Assembly: GCF_034008315.1 (NCBI RefSeq) | Contig: NZ_CP125377.1 | Span: forward strand, 4,710,501 to 4,774,500 | Source: Pseudomonas sp. P8_241 | GTDB lineage: Bacteria; Pseudomonadota; Gammaproteobacteria; Pseudomonadales; Pseudomonadaceae | Length of the DNA stretch: 64,000 nucleotides | Direction: 5' to 3' | Shown: in pieces, positions 33,841 to 43,123 of the stretch | Layout of the letters: each line of letters begins with the position of its first letter | How positions within the stretch are numbered: the stretch's first letter is position 1 | Position numbers and translations under genes: made by a program | The notes under the pieces: model-generated | Told to the model about the DNA's origin: nothing | Databases searched by the model: none | The model's input: the letters and a program-made list of their open reading frames with translations, nothing else

Positions 33841-35283
33841 ATGAGCACAGCAATCAGTCCGACTGCTTATAACTATAAGGTAGTCCGCCAGTTCGCCATC
33901 ATGACGGTGGTCTGGGGGATCCTTGGCATGGGGCTCGGTGTCTTCATCGCCTCGCAACTGGTCTGGCCGGAGTTGAATTTCGGTCTGCCGTGGACGAGCT
34001 TTGGACGCCTGCGCCCGTTGCACACCAACCTGGTGATTTTCGCCTTCGGTGGATGTGCACTGTTTGCCACTTCTTATTACGTCGTGCAGCGAACCTGCCA
34101 AACGCGACTGATTTCCGACAGCCTCGCGGCCTTCACCTTCTGGGGATGGCAAGCGGTGATCGTCGGTGCTGGTATCTCCTTGCCGCTGGGTTACACCACC
34201 AGCAAGGAATACGCCGAACTGGAATGGCCCCTGGCTATCCTGCTGGCCATTGTCTGGGTTACCTACGCTTTGGTGTTCTTCGGCACCATCGTCAAGCGCA
34301 AGACCAAGCACATCTATGTCGGTAACTGGTTCTACGGTGCCTTCATCCTCGTGACTGCGATGCTGCACATCGTCAACCACATGTCGCTGCCGGTCAGCCT
34401 GTTCAAGTCCTACTCGGCCTACGCCGGTGCGACTGACGCGATGATCCAGTGGTGGTACGGCCACAACGCCGTAGGTTTCTTCCTGACCACGGGCTTCCTG
34501 GGGATGATGTACTACTTCGTGCCGAAACAGGCCGAGCGTCCAATCTATTCCTATCGCCTGTCGATCGTGCACTTCTGGGCGCTGATCACCCTGTACATCT
34601 GGGCCGGTCCGCACCACCTGCACTACACCGCCTTGCCGGACTGGGCACAATCGCTGGGCATGGCGATGTCGATCATCCTGCTGGCTCCGAGCTGGGGCGG
34701 CATGATCAACGGCATGATGACCCTGTCGGGCGCCTGGCATAAGCTGCGCACCGACCCGATCCTGCGCTTCCTGGTGGTTTCCCTGGCGTTCTACGGCATG
34801 TCGACCTTCGAAGGTCCGATGATGGCGATCAAGACCGTGAACTCCCTGTCGCACTACACCGACTGGACCATCGGCCACGTACACGCCGGCGCCTTGGGCT
34901 GGGTGGCGATGATTTCCATCGGTGCGGTCTACCACATGATCCCGAAACTGTTCGGTCGCGCGCAAATGCACAGCACCGGCCTGATCAACACTCACTTCTG
35001 GCTCGCGACCATCGGTACCGTGCTCTACATCGCTTCGATGTGGGTCAACGGCATTACCCAGGGCCTGATGTGGCGTGCAATCAACGATGACGGCACCCTC
35101 ACCTACTCGTTCGTAGAAGCGCTGCAAGCCAGCCACCCGGGCTTCATCGTCCGCGCCTTGGGCGGTGCATTCTTCGCCACCGGCATGCTGTTCATGGCCT
35201 ACAACGTATTCCGTACCGTACGCGCCTCGAACCCGGCTGAAGCCAAAGCCGCCGAACAGATTGCCGTAGTTGGAGCTCACTGA
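33841..35283 (+). CDS. ccoN2: cbb3 cytochrome c oxidase catalytic subunit CcoN, copy 2
   Basis: Second catalytic subunit, 480 residues and highly similar to copy 1 along its whole length. The start differs by one extra residue ([12 protein letters not shown]), so the ligand histidines are shifted by one position; all of them ([24 protein letters not shown]) are kept. The C-terminus is longer (EQIAVVGAH). The ATG at 33841 is used because the open frame upstream is not CcoN-like. Codon use is slightly different from copy 1, with more T at third positions. It heads ccoN2O2Q2P2, and a candidate Anr box lies upstream. The stop overlaps the ccoO2 start by one base. Confidence 0.97.
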   Translation: MSTAISPTAYNYKVVRQFAIMTVVWGILGMGLGVFIASQLVWPELNFGLPWTSFGRLRPLHTNLVIFAFGGCALFATSYYVVQRTCQTRLISDSLAAFTFWGWQAVIVGAGISLPLGYTTSKEYAELEWPLAILLAIVWVTYALVFFGTIVKRKTKHIYVGNWFYGAFILVTAMLHIVNHMSLPVSLFKSYSAYAGATDAMIQWWYGHNAVGFFLTTGFLGMMYYFVPKQAERPIYSYRLSIVHFWALITLYIWAGPHHLHYTALPDWAQSLGMAMSIILLAPSWGGMINGMMTLSGAWHKLRTDPILRFLVVSLAFYGMSTFEGPMMAIKTVNSLSHYTDWTIGHVHAGALGWVAMISIGAVYHMIPKLFGRAQMHSTGLINTHFWLATIGTVLYIASMWVNGITQGLMWRAINDDGTLTYSFVEALQASHPGFIVRALGGAFFATGMLFMAYNVFRTVRASNPAEAKAAEQIAVVGAH

Positions 35284-35891
35284 TGAAGCATGAAGCAGTC
35301 GAGAAGAATATTGGCCTGCTGGCCTTCTTCATGGTCATCGCCGTCAGCATCGGCGGCCTGACCCAGATCGTTCCGCTGTTTTTCCAGGATGTCACCAACA
35401 AGCCGGTCGAAGGCATGAAGCCTCGCACCGCCCTTGAACTGGAAGGCCGGGACGTTTACATCGCCAACGGTTGTGTCGGCTGCCACTCGCAGATGATCCG
35501 TCCGTTCCGTGCTGAAACCGAACGCTACGGTCACTACTCGGTCGCCGGTGAAAGCGTCTGGGACCACCCGTTCCTGTGGGGTTCCAAGCGTACCGGTCCG
35601 GACCTGGCCCGTGTCGGCGGTCGTTACTCCGATGACTGGCAGCGTGCGCACTTGTACAACCCGCGCAACGTAGTGCCTGAGTCGAAAATGCCGGCCTACC
35701 CGTTCCTCGTGGAAAACAAGCTCGACGGCAAAGACACCGCCAAGAAAATGGAAGTCTTGCGCACGCTCGGCGTTCCTTACACCGACGAAGACATCGCCGG
35801 TGCCAAGGATGCTGTGAAGGGCAAAACCGAAATGGACGCGCTGGTGGCCTATCTGCAAGGCCTGGGCACCATCATCAAAAGCAAACGGTGA
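35283..35891 (+). CDS. ccoO2: cbb3 oxidase subunit CcoO, copy 2
   Basis: A 202-residue monoheme c subunit, the same length as copy 1, with CVGCHSQM near residue 66 and the ESKMPAYPF segment near 140. The start ATG shares one base with the ccoN2 stop. Differences from copy 1 cluster in the last 60 residues. Confidence 0.97.
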   Translation: MKHEAVEKNIGLLAFFMVIAVSIGGLTQIVPLFFQDVTNKPVEGMKPRTALELEGRDVYIANGCVGCHSQMIRPFRAETERYGHYSVAGESVWDHPFLWGSKRTGPDLARVGGRYSDDWQRAHLYNPRNVVPESKMPAYPFLVENKLDGKDTAKKMEVLRTLGVPYTDEDIAGAKDAVKGKTEMDALVAYLQGLGTIIKSKR

Positions 35892-35896
35892 TCTAA

Positions 35897-36082
35897 ATGG
35901 ATATCGGGATGATTCGTGGCCTGGGCACCGTCGTTGTGATGGTCGCCTTCATCGGTCTGGCGTTGTGGGTATTCAGCCCCAAGCGCAAGTCGGAGTTCGA
36001 AGACGCGACCTTGCTGCCTTTCGCGGATGATCCCGAAGCCATCAAGCACGTCGAGCAAGCTTCTAGGAGTAACAAAGAATGA
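35897..36082 (+). CDS. ccoQ2: cbb3 oxidase small subunit CcoQ, copy 2
   Basis: A 61-residue single-span protein (hydrophobic about 8-28, then [17 protein letters not shown]). The N-terminal [14 protein letters not shown] is very close to copy 1, while the C-terminal tail has diverged. It overlaps ccoP2 by four bases. Confidence 0.92.
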   Translation: MDIGMIRGLGTVVVMVAFIGLALWVFSPKRKSEFEDATLLPFADDPEAIKHVEQASRSNKE

Positions 36083-37062
36083 CTAAATTCTGGAGTCTGT
36101 ACGTCACAGTCCTCAGTCTCGGTACGATCTTTTCCCTGACCTGGCTGCTGCTGTCGACCCGCAAGGGCCAGCGCACCGAGCAGACGGATCAGACGGTTGG
36201 GCACTCCTTCGACGGGATCGAGGAGTACGACAACCCGCTGCCGAAATGGTGGTTCATGCTGTTCGTGGGCACCATCATCTTCGCTTTGGGCTACCTGGCG
36301 CTGTATCCGGGCTTGGGCAACTGGAAGGGCCTGCTTCCGGGTTACAACTACCTGGATAACGAAAAGCAGACTGCGTTCGCCAACGGCCAGACCGGCTGGA
36401 CTGGCGTTCATGAGTGGGAAAAGGAAATGGCCAAATCGGACGCCAAGTTCGGTCCGATCTTCGCCAAATTCGCTGCCATGCCAATCGAAGAAGTGGCCAA
36501 GGATCCGCAAGCCTTGAAGATGGGTGGCCGTCTGTTCGCCTCCAACTGCTCGGTCTGCCACGGTTCCGACGCCAAGGGCGCCTATGGCTTCCCTAACCTG
36601 ACCGACGCCGACTGGCGTTGGGGCGGCGAGCCGGAAACCATCAAGACCACCATCATGGGTGGCCGTCACGCGGTCATGCCGGCATGGGCTGAAGTGATCG
36701 GCGAGCAAGGCGTTGCCGACGTGGCCGCGTTTGTCCTGACCAACCTCGACGGCCGCAAGCTGCCGGAAGGCGCCAAGGCCGATCCGGTTGCCGGCCAGAA
36801 GCTGTTCGCCGCCAACTGCGTGGCATGTCACGGCCCGCAAGGCAAAGGCACTCCGGCCATGGGCGCACCTGACCTGACTCACCCGGGCGCGTTCATCTAC
36901 GGTTCGAGCTTCGCTCAACTGCAGCAGACCATCCGTTACGGCCGTCAGGGCCAGATGCCTGCGCAAGAAGCCATGCAGGGTAACGACAAGGTTCACCTGT
37001 TGGCCGCTTACGTCTACAGCCTGTCTCACGGCGAGAAGGCTCCGGCGGAAGATGCCCAGTAA
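36079..37062 (+). CDS. ccoP2: cbb3 oxidase diheme subunit CcoP, copy 2
   Basis: A 327-residue diheme cytochrome c with membrane segments near 5-25 and 58-80, CSVCHG near 153 and CVACHG near 247. It has about ten residues more than copy 1, located in the linker after the second helix ([17 protein letters not shown]). That is the main structural difference between the two oxidases. A strong terminator follows. Confidence 0.97.
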   Translation: MTKFWSLYVTVLSLGTIFSLTWLLLSTRKGQRTEQTDQTVGHSFDGIEEYDNPLPKWWFMLFVGTIIFALGYLALYPGLGNWKGLLPGYNYLDNEKQTAFANGQTGWTGVHEWEKEMAKSDAKFGPIFAKFAAMPIEEVAKDPQALKMGGRLFASNCSVCHGSDAKGAYGFPNLTDADWRWGGEPETIKTTIMGGRHAVMPAWAEVIGEQGVADVAAFVLTNLDGRKLPEGAKADPVAGQKLFAANCVACHGPQGKGTPAMGAPDLTHPGAFIYGSSFAQLQQTIRYGRQGQMPAQEAMQGNDKVHLLAAYVYSLSHGEKAPAEDAQ

Positions 37063-37086
37063 GGCAAACGCTTGAGGCAACACAAG

Positions 37087-37122
37087 ACGGCCCTGCCAAT
37101 GTGAATTGGCGGGGCCGTTTTT
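37087..37122 (+). terminator. Intrinsic terminator of the second cbb3 operon
   Basis: A 14-bp stem (37087-37100 with 37105-37118, one G-T pair) closes a GTGA loop and is followed by TTTTT. It begins 25 bases after the ccoP2 stop. Confidence 0.92.
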
Positions 37123-37140
37123 GTTTCACACGAGTCGCCC

Positions 37141-37250
37141 CCTGTAGGAGCTGCCGAAGGCTGCGATCTTTTGATTTTTTAAACAAGAATTGCCGCGAGA
37201 TTTTCAGCTAACAAGAACGAAAGATCGCAGCCTTCGGCAGCTCCTACAGG
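37141..37250. repeat. Long perfect inverted repeat, 31-bp arms
   Basis: Arms 37141-37171 and 37220-37250 are exact reverse complements. They contain GTAGGAGCTGCCGAAGGCTG and a GCGATCTTT end, around a 48-base AT-rich spacer. The same family, with a different inner part, occurs at 59834-59926, and a short relative at 47292-47318. It is distinct from the GGCTTGCC type of REP. Confidence 0.85.
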
Positions 37251-37322
37251 GAAACCAGAGTTACGCAATGAAACAGGATTGAACCTGACACATCGAAAAC
37301 TCGTCCATAATTCCCAAGTCAA

Positions 37323-37336
37323 TTGATTCAAGTCAT
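37323..37336. promoter_or_regulatory. Candidate Anr/FNR box before ccoG
   Basis: TTGAT-TCAA-GTCAT matches the Anr consensus at 9 of 10 positions, 160 bases before the ccoG start codon. It would couple oxidase assembly genes to low oxygen. Confidence 0.5.
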
Positions 37337-37489
37337 TACACCATCAGTTGATTTTGCCAAACGTGACCAAAGGTCGCACCCGCGAGCTAGAGCGACAGGC
37401 GTATCATTGCGCCATTGCGACACCCCTTTTTGACCGCGGTTGGCACGTACTGGCCGGGGCAATTTTTCCACTGCCGTGGGATGCAACTG

Positions 37490-38905
37490 ATGAGCAACCA
37501 GATTCCGGTACACGACGTCACTCCACCCGCCAAGAACGCGAACAACAGCGTCGACCTCTACGCCTCACGGGAAAAAATCTACACCCGCGCCTTCACCGGC
37601 CTGTTCCGCAACCTGCGGATGACCGGCGGTGCCGTGCTGTTCCTGCTGTATTTCGGTACCGTCTGGTTGAACTGGGGTGGTCATCAAGCCGTCTGGTGGA
37701 ACCTGCCGGAGCGCAAGTTCTTCATCTTCGGAGCGACCTTCTGGCCCCAGGACTTCATCCTGCTGTCCGGGATGCTGATCATCGCCGCCTTCGGCCTGTT
37801 CTTCATCACCGTATACGCCGGGCGCGTCTGGTGCGGCTATACCTGCCCGCAAAGCGTGTGGACCTGGATTTTCATGTGGTGCGAAAAAGTCACCGAAGGC
37901 GACCGCAACCAGCGCATCAAGCTCGACAAGGCGCCCATGAGCGCCAACAAGTTGCTGCGCAAGTTCAGCAAACACACGATGTGGCTGTTGATTGGCTTCG
38001 TGACCGGCATGACCTTCGTCGGCTATTTCTCGCCGATACGCGAACTGGTCATCGATTTCTTCACCGGCCAGGCCGATGGCTGGTCCTATTTCTGGGTCGG
38101 TTTTTTCACCCTCGCCACCTACGGCAACGCCGGCTGGCTGCGCGAGCAGGTGTGCATTTACATGTGTCCGTACGCACGCTTCCAGAGCGTGATGTTCGAC
38201 AAGGACACCCTGATCGTTTCCTACGACCCGCGCCGTGGCGAAAGCCGTGGCCCGCGCAAGAAAGGTATCGACTACAAGGCTCAGGGACTGGGTGATTGCA
38301 TCGACTGCACCATGTGCGTACAGGTCTGCCCGACCGGTATCGATATCCGCGACGGGCTGCAAATCGAGTGCATCGGTTGCGCCGCCTGCATCGATGCCTG
38401 CGACGCGATCATGGACAAGATGGAGTACCCGCGCGGCCTCATCAGCTACACCACCGAACACAACCTGTCCGGGCAGAAAACCCATAAGCTGCGTCCACGC
38501 CTGATCGGCTACGCCGTGGTGTTGCTGGCGATGATCAGTTTGCTGGTGACCGCCTTCTTCATGCGTTCGCTGGTAGGTTTCGACGTCAGCAAGGACCGCG
38601 TGCTGTACCGCGAGAACGCCGAAGGCCGGATCGAAAACGTCTACAGCCTGAAGATCATGAACAAGGACCAGCGTGACCACACCTACATCCTCGAAGCCTC
38701 TGGCCTGCCGGATCTCAAGATGCAGGGTCGACGCGAGATCAAGGTCGCGGCCGGCGATATCGTCAGCCAGCCTGCCGAACTGTCCGTCGCACCGGAAAAA
38801 CTGCCGTCGAGCACCAACGAGGTGAAATTCATCCTCAAGGATGCCGATGACGACAGCGTCCATATTGAAGCCAAGAGCCGATTCATCGGCCCACAAAATC
38901 GTTAA
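37490..38905 (+). CDS. ccoG: Cytochrome oxidase assembly protein CcoG (FixG/RdxA)
   Basis: A polytopic membrane ferredoxin of 471 residues that acts as a cupric reductase in the copper supply for cbb3 oxidase. There are membrane helices near 40-60, 85-105, 160-180 and 195-215, then two [4Fe-4S] motifs (CIDCTMCVQVCPTG and CIGCAACIDACD near 265-305), a further membrane helix near 340 and a C-terminal immunoglobulin-like domain. The start ATG 37490 has GGGA 8 bases upstream; in-frame starts at 37415 and 37481 lack a spaced site. It begins the ccoGHIS assembly cluster. Confidence 0.95.
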   Translation: MSNQIPVHDVTPPAKNANNSVDLYASREKIYTRAFTGLFRNLRMTGGAVLFLLYFGTVWLNWGGHQAVWWNLPERKFFIFGATFWPQDFILLSGMLIIAAFGLFFITVYAGRVWCGYTCPQSVWTWIFMWCEKVTEGDRNQRIKLDKAPMSANKLLRKFSKHTMWLLIGFVTGMTFVGYFSPIRELVIDFFTGQADGWSYFWVGFFTLATYGNAGWLREQVCIYMCPYARFQSVMFDKDTLIVSYDPRRGESRGPRKKGIDYKAQGLGDCIDCTMCVQVCPTGIDIRDGLQIECIGCAACIDACDAIMDKMEYPRGLISYTTEHNLSGQKTHKLRPRLIGYAVVLLAMISLLVTAFFMRSLVGFDVSKDRVLYRENAEGRIENVYSLKIMNKDQRDHTYILEASGLPDLKMQGRREIKVAAGDIVSQPAELSVAPEKLPSSTNEVKFILKDADDDSVHIEAKSRFIGPQNR

Positions 38906-38916
38906 GAGAACTGATC

Positions 38917-39456
38917 ATGCCCGCAGCAAACGCCGCAAGTCCCTGGTACAAGCACCTCTGGCCGTGGATCATCATCGGGATCCTGGCCTGCTCGGTGACC
39001 CTGACCTTGTCCATGGTGACCATTGCAGTGAAGAACCCGGACAACCTGGTCAACGACAACTATTACGAAGCCGGCAAAGGCATCAACCGCTCCCTGGACC
39101 GCGAACTGCTGGCCCAGACGCTGCTCATGCGTGCCAGCGTCCACCTGGATGACGTGACCGGCGAAGTCGACCTGCGCCTGAGCGGCAACAGCCAGCCCAA
39201 GACCCTGGAGCTCAACCTGATCTCGCCGACGCAACCGGAAAAGGATCGCAAGATCACCCTGACCCGCAGCGAAACCGAACAGGGTCGCTACATCGGTCAG
39301 TTGAGCGACAAGATCGAAGGCCGTCGCTTTGTCGAATTGCTCGGCACTCAGGACGACCATATCTGGCGCATGTTCGAAGAAGAACTCGTCAGCCATGACA
39401 AGGACTTGCTGCTCGGTGACGAGCCGCTGCAAGGTGCCGAAGACCTGAAGAAGTAA
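38917..39456 (+). CDS. ccoH: cbb3 assembly protein CcoH (FixH family)
   Basis: A 179-residue protein with one N-terminal membrane helix (about 15-37) and a periplasmic beta-domain of the FixH type (NYYEAGKGINRSLDRE near 48-63). CcoH is needed for stable cbb3 assembly and stays associated with the complex. It is 11 bases after ccoG and co-transcribed. Confidence 0.92.
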   Translation: MPAANAASPWYKHLWPWIIIGILACSVTLTLSMVTIAVKNPDNLVNDNYYEAGKGINRSLDRELLAQTLLMRASVHLDDVTGEVDLRLSGNSQPKTLELNLISPTQPEKDRKITLTRSETEQGRYIGQLSDKIEGRRFVELLGTQDDHIWRMFEEELVSHDKDLLLGDEPLQGAEDLKK

Positions 39457-39470
39457 AGCCGCGCTTCGCG

Positions 39471-39535
39471 CATCGCCGGCAAGCCGGCTCCTACAGAATC
39501 ACGCGAACTCTGTAGGAGCCGGCTTGCCGGCGATG
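39471..39535. repeat. REP pair in inverted orientation
   Basis: Copies 39471-39495 and 39511-39535 are 25-base perfect reverse complements (core GCCGGCAAGCCGGCTCCTAC) between ccoH and ccoI. This splits the ccoGHIS cluster and may lower downstream expression. Confidence 0.85.
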
Positions 39536-39566
39536 AGGCCCTCCTGAACGATGTAGACTCCACTTC

Positions 39567-42017
39567 ATGACCTCCCCACTCCCCTGCTACCACTGCGCCC
39601 TGCCCGTCCCGGCCGGCAGCCGCTTCACCGCCGTCGTGTTCGGGCAGGCCCGCGAATTCTGCTGCCCGGGATGCCAGGCCGTGGCCGAAGCCATTGTCGC
39701 CGGCGGCCTGGAAAGCTATTACCAGCACCGCAGTGAAGCCTCGGCCAACCCCGAGGCCTTGCCGGTGCAACTGGTGGACGAACTGGCGCTGTACGACCGT
39801 GCCGACGTGCAACAGCCCTTTGTCCGCCATGAAGGCGAACTGGCTGAAACCACATTGCTGATGGAAGGCATCAGTTGCGCCGCCTGCGGCTGGCTGATCG
39901 AGAAGCACTTGCGCACCTTGCCGGCTGTCGCCGAAGCACGCTTGAACCTGTCCAACCATCGTCTGCATGTACGCTGGACCGACGCGCAACTGCCCCTGAG
40001 CCAGATCCTCAGCGAGCTGCGTCACATCGGTTACGCCGCCCACCCCTATCAAGCCGACCGCGCCAGTGAACAACTGGCCAGCGAAAACCGCCTGGCCCTG
40101 CGCCAACTCGGGGTGGCCGGGCTGTTGTGGTTCCAGGCGATGATGGCGACCATGGCCACCTGGCCGGAATTCAACATCGACCTCAGCCCCGAACTGCACA
40201 CGATCCTGCGCTGGGTGGCGCTGTTCCTCACCACGCCGATCGTGTTCTACAGCTGCGCGCCGTTCTTCAAGGGCGCCATGCGGGACTTGCGCACCCGTCA
40301 CCTGACCATGGACGTTTCGGTGTCGCTGGCCATCGGCAGCGCGTACATCGCCGGGATCTGGACCTCGATCACCGGTGTCGGTGAACTGTACTTCGACGCC
40401 GTGGGCATGTTTGCGCTGTTCCTGCTGGCCGGGCGTTATCTGGAACGACGCGCCCGCGAACGCACTGCCGCTGCTACGGCTCAGCTGGTGAATTTGCTGC
40501 CCGCCTCGTGCCTGAGGTTAAGCACCGACGGCCAGAGCGAGCGCATTCTGCTCAGCGAACTGCGCGTGGGTGATCAGGTGCTGGTGCATCCGGGCGCCAT
40601 TCTCCCGGCCGACGGCAAAATCATCGACGGCCAATCCAGCGTCGACGAGTCACTGCTGACCGGCGAGTATCTCCCGCAACCTCGTACCCTGGGCGATACG
40701 GTCACCGCCGGCACCCTGAACGTCGAAGGCGCACTGACGGTCGAGGTCCAGGCGCTCGGCCAGGACACTCGGCTCTCGGCTATCGTCCGCTTGCTGGATC
40801 GCGCCCAGGCGGAAAAACCGCGACTGGCGGAAATCGCCGATCGCGCCGCGCAATGGTTCCTGTTGTTATCGCTGATTGCCGCCGCGGCCATTGGTCTGCT
40901 GTGGTGGGAGCTGGATGCTTCGCGGGCGTTCTGGATCGTGCTGGCCATGCTGGTGGCGACATGCCCCTGTGCGCTGTCGCTGGCCACGCCGACCGCCCTC
41001 ACCGCAGCGACCGGAACCCTGCACAAACTCGGTTTGTTGCTGACTCGCGGCCATGTGCTCGAAGGCTTGAACCAGATCGACACGGTAATATTCGACAAGA
41101 CCGGCACCCTCACCGAAGGACGCCTGGCATTGCGCGCCATCCGGCCGCTCGGCGCACTCGACAGCGATCAATGCCTGAGCCTCGCAGCCGCGCTGGAGAA
41201 CCGCTCTGAACACCCGATTGCCCGAGCGTTTGGTCGCGCACCGCTGGCCGCCGAAGAAGTCCACAGCACGCCGGGGCTCGGCCTCGAAGGTCTGGTTGGC
41301 GGTCAACGCCTGCGCATTGGTCATCCGGGCTTCGTCTGCGCACTCAGCAGCGCTGAACAACCCTTGATGCCGGACGAAGCCGGCCAATGGCTGCTGCTCG
41401 GCGACAACCACGGACCGCTGGCCTGGTTCGTACTCGATGACCGCTTGCGCGCCGACGCCCCTGCCCTGCTGGCGGCCTGCAAAGCACGAGGCTGGCGCAC
41501 ACTGTTGCTGTCTGGCGACAGCTCGCCAATGGTCGCCAGTGTCGCGGCAGAGCTCGGCATCGACGAAGCCCGGGGCGGACTGCGCCCGGACGACAAGCTG
41601 CAAGTCCTGCAACAGCTGCACAAGGAAGGCCGCAAGGTGCTGATGCTCGGCGACGGGGTCAACGATGTACCGGTGTTGGCCGCCGCCGACATCAGCGTCG
41701 CCATGGGTTCGGCGACCGACCTTGCAAAAACCAGTGCCGACGCCGTGTTGCTGTCCAACCGCCTCGATGCATTGGTACAAGCCTTCAGCCTGGCGCGTCG
41801 CACCCGTCGGGTCATCATCGAGAACCTTCTTTGGGCCGCGTTGTACAATGGCCTCATGTTGCCGTTCGCGGCCCTCGGCTGGATCACGCCAGTGTGGGCG
41901 GCGATCGGCATGTCCATCAGTTCGTTGACCGTGGTATTGAACGCCCTGCGCCTGACTCGCCTGCCGAGTGTGCCGGTTATCCATGCCACGCCAGAAACCC
42001 GCCCGTTGCCGGCCTGA
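39567..42017 (+). CDS. ccoI: Copper-exporting P1B-type ATPase CcoI (FixI)
   Basis: An 816-residue heavy-metal ATPase that moves copper for CuB insertion into cbb3 oxidase. The N-terminus has extra cysteines (CYHCALP and CCPGC near 7-36), then an HMA domain with GISCAACG near 105. The ion channel motif CPC is in VATCPCALSLATPTAL near 470, the phosphorylation site DKTGTLTEG near 508 and the hinge GDGVNDVPVL near 695. Eight membrane helices are predicted. The ribosome-binding site is weak. Confidence 0.95.
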   Translation: MTSPLPCYHCALPVPAGSRFTAVVFGQAREFCCPGCQAVAEAIVAGGLESYYQHRSEASANPEALPVQLVDELALYDRADVQQPFVRHEGELAETTLLMEGISCAACGWLIEKHLRTLPAVAEARLNLSNHRLHVRWTDAQLPLSQILSELRHIGYAAHPYQADRASEQLASENRLALRQLGVAGLLWFQAMMATMATWPEFNIDLSPELHTILRWVALFLTTPIVFYSCAPFFKGAMRDLRTRHLTMDVSVSLAIGSAYIAGIWTSITGVGELYFDAVGMFALFLLAGRYLERRARERTAAATAQLVNLLPASCLRLSTDGQSERILLSELRVGDQVLVHPGAILPADGKIIDGQSSVDESLLTGEYLPQPRTLGDTVTAGTLNVEGALTVEVQALGQDTRLSAIVRLLDRAQAEKPRLAEIADRAAQWFLLLSLIAAAAIGLLWWELDASRAFWIVLAMLVATCPCALSLATPTALTAATGTLHKLGLLLTRGHVLEGLNQIDTVIFDKTGTLTEGRLALRAIRPLGALDSDQCLSLAAALENRSEHPIARAFGRAPLAAEEVHSTPGLGLEGLVGGQRLRIGHPGFVCALSSAEQPLMPDEAGQWLLLGDNHGPLAWFVLDDRLRADAPALLAACKARGWRTLLLSGDSSPMVASVAAELGIDEARGGLRPDDKLQVLQQLHKEGRKVLMLGDGVNDVPVLAAADISVAMGSATDLAKTSADAVLLSNRLDALVQAFSLARRTRRVIIENLLWAALYNGLMLPFAALGWITPVWAAIGMSISSLTVVLNALRLTRLPSVPVIHATPETRPLPA

Positions 42018-42039
42018 GCCGCACGGGCATGGAGTCAAG

Positions 42040-42258
42040 ATGCCAGCTCTCTACGTGATGATCCCGGCCGCGCTGCTGATCGTGGCCATCGCCGTCTACA
42101 TCTTCTTCTGGGCGGTCGACAGCGGCCAGTACGACGACCTCGACGGCCCGGCACACAGCATTCTGTTCGACGATCAGGACCCGAAGCACACCGCTGCCGT
42201 CGATGAAGCCAGCGGCCATACGACCAAACCGGACGACAAGGCACCGCCCCATGCTTGA
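42040..42258 (+). CDS. ccoS: cbb3 maturation protein CcoS
   Basis: A 72-residue protein with one membrane helix (about 6-26) and the family motif AVDSGQYDDLDGPAHSIL. CcoS is required for insertion of cofactors (heme b/b3 and CuB) into CcoN. Start ATG 42040 with GGAG five bases upstream; the longer open frame from 41968 is ccoI sequence in another frame. It overlaps the next gene by 8 bases. Confidence 0.92.
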   Translation: MPALYVMIPAALLIVAIAVYIFFWAVDSGQYDDLDGPAHSILFDDQDPKHTAAVDEASGHTTKPDDKAPPHA

Positions 42259-42934
42259 ACTGGCGCCACTGCTGGTGTCGGCGGTGATCCTCGGATTGCT
42301 CGGCGGCGGGCATTGCCTGGGGATGTGCGGCGGACTGATGGGCGCCCTGACCCTGGCGATTCCCAAAGAACAGCGCAGTCGGCGCTTTCGCCTGCTGCTG
42401 GCCTACAACCTGGGACGAATTCTGAGCTACGCCACTGCCGGACTGTTGATCGGCCTCGCAGGCTGGGCGGTGGCGAACAGTCCGGCGGCGATGTTCATGC
42501 GCGTTCTGGCCGGCCTGCTGTTGATCGCCATGGGCCTGTATCTGGCCGGATGGTGGAGCGGGCTGACCCGTATCGAAAGCCTTGGTCGCGGGCTTTGGCG
42601 GCACATTCAACCCGTGGCCAACAAGTTGCTGCCAGTCTCAAGCATTCCCCGCGCACTGTTGCTGGGTGCACTCTGGGGCTGGCTGCCGTGCGGCCTGGTT
42701 TACAGCACCCTGCTGTGGTCGGCCAGCCAGGGCAACGCACTGGACAGCGCATTGTTGATGCTCGCGTTCGGGCTCGGTACGTGGCCGGTGCTGTTGGCCA
42801 CCGGGCTGGCTGCCGAGCGGGTGACGGCGCTGTTGCGCAAACGCAGCGTGCGCATGGCCGGTGGGTTGCTGGTGATGCTATTCGGCATCTGGACATTGCC
42901 GGGGCCGCATCAGCACTGGTTGATGGGGCATTAG
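42251..42934 (+). CDS. SafE/TauE-type membrane protein (COG2836), cbb3 cluster
   Basis: A polytopic membrane protein of 227 residues with about six helices. The opening GGGHCLGMCGGLMGAL near 16-31, with two Cys and a His, is typical of the UreH-like branch of the sulfite exporter family that regularly follows ccoS. A metal (copper or nickel) role has been suggested for relatives. A second conserved loop is LWGWLPCGLVYSTLLW near 145. The start ATG 42251 lies inside ccoS; the open frame to 42203 is not used. Confidence 0.88.
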   Translation: MLELAPLLVSAVILGLLGGGHCLGMCGGLMGALTLAIPKEQRSRRFRLLLAYNLGRILSYATAGLLIGLAGWAVANSPAAMFMRVLAGLLLIAMGLYLAGWWSGLTRIESLGRGLWRHIQPVANKLLPVSSIPRALLLGALWGWLPCGLVYSTLLWSASQGNALDSALLMLAFGLGTWPVLLATGLAAERVTALLRKRSVRMAGGLLVMLFGIWTLPGPHQHWLMGH

Positions 42935-42950
42935 ATCGGTGGCGCGCCTT

Positions 42951-43015
42951 TCGCGAGCAGGCTCGCGCCCACAATTGAAATGCATTCCCCTGTGAGCGCG
43001 AGCCTGCTCGCGATG
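42951..43015. repeat. Inverted repeat of the GAGCCTGCTCGCGAT type
   Basis: Copies at 42951-42973 and 42991-43015 are imperfect reverse complements (core GCGAGCAGGCTCGC) just upstream of the hemN promoter. A second pair of this family is at 49119-49188. Confidence 0.8.
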
Positions 43016-43045
43016 AGGCCGCATAGCTCCCGCCACTCTTGACCC

Positions 43046-43059
43046 TTGATGCAAATCAA
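43046..43059. promoter_or_regulatory. Perfect Anr/FNR box before hemN
   Basis: TTGAT-GCAA-ATCAA matches all ten consensus positions of the FNR/Anr site. Its centre is 71 bases before the hemN start codon; a CATAAA near 43080-43085 is a plausible -10 box for a class II activated promoter. In P. aeruginosa hemN is under ANR control. Confidence 0.9.
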
Positions 43060-43123
43060 GATACCCCCACCCGCCCTCGCATAAAGTGCCCGACACTGCC
43101 AGCCTATCCGGGGGAATGCCCGC

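Noticed and set aside
33178..35280. A 700-codon minus-strand frame across ccoN2, and similar long frames antisense to ccoN1, ccoG, ccoI and ligA
   Set aside because: They mirror strongly conserved plus- or minus-strand genes and have the typical antisense composition.
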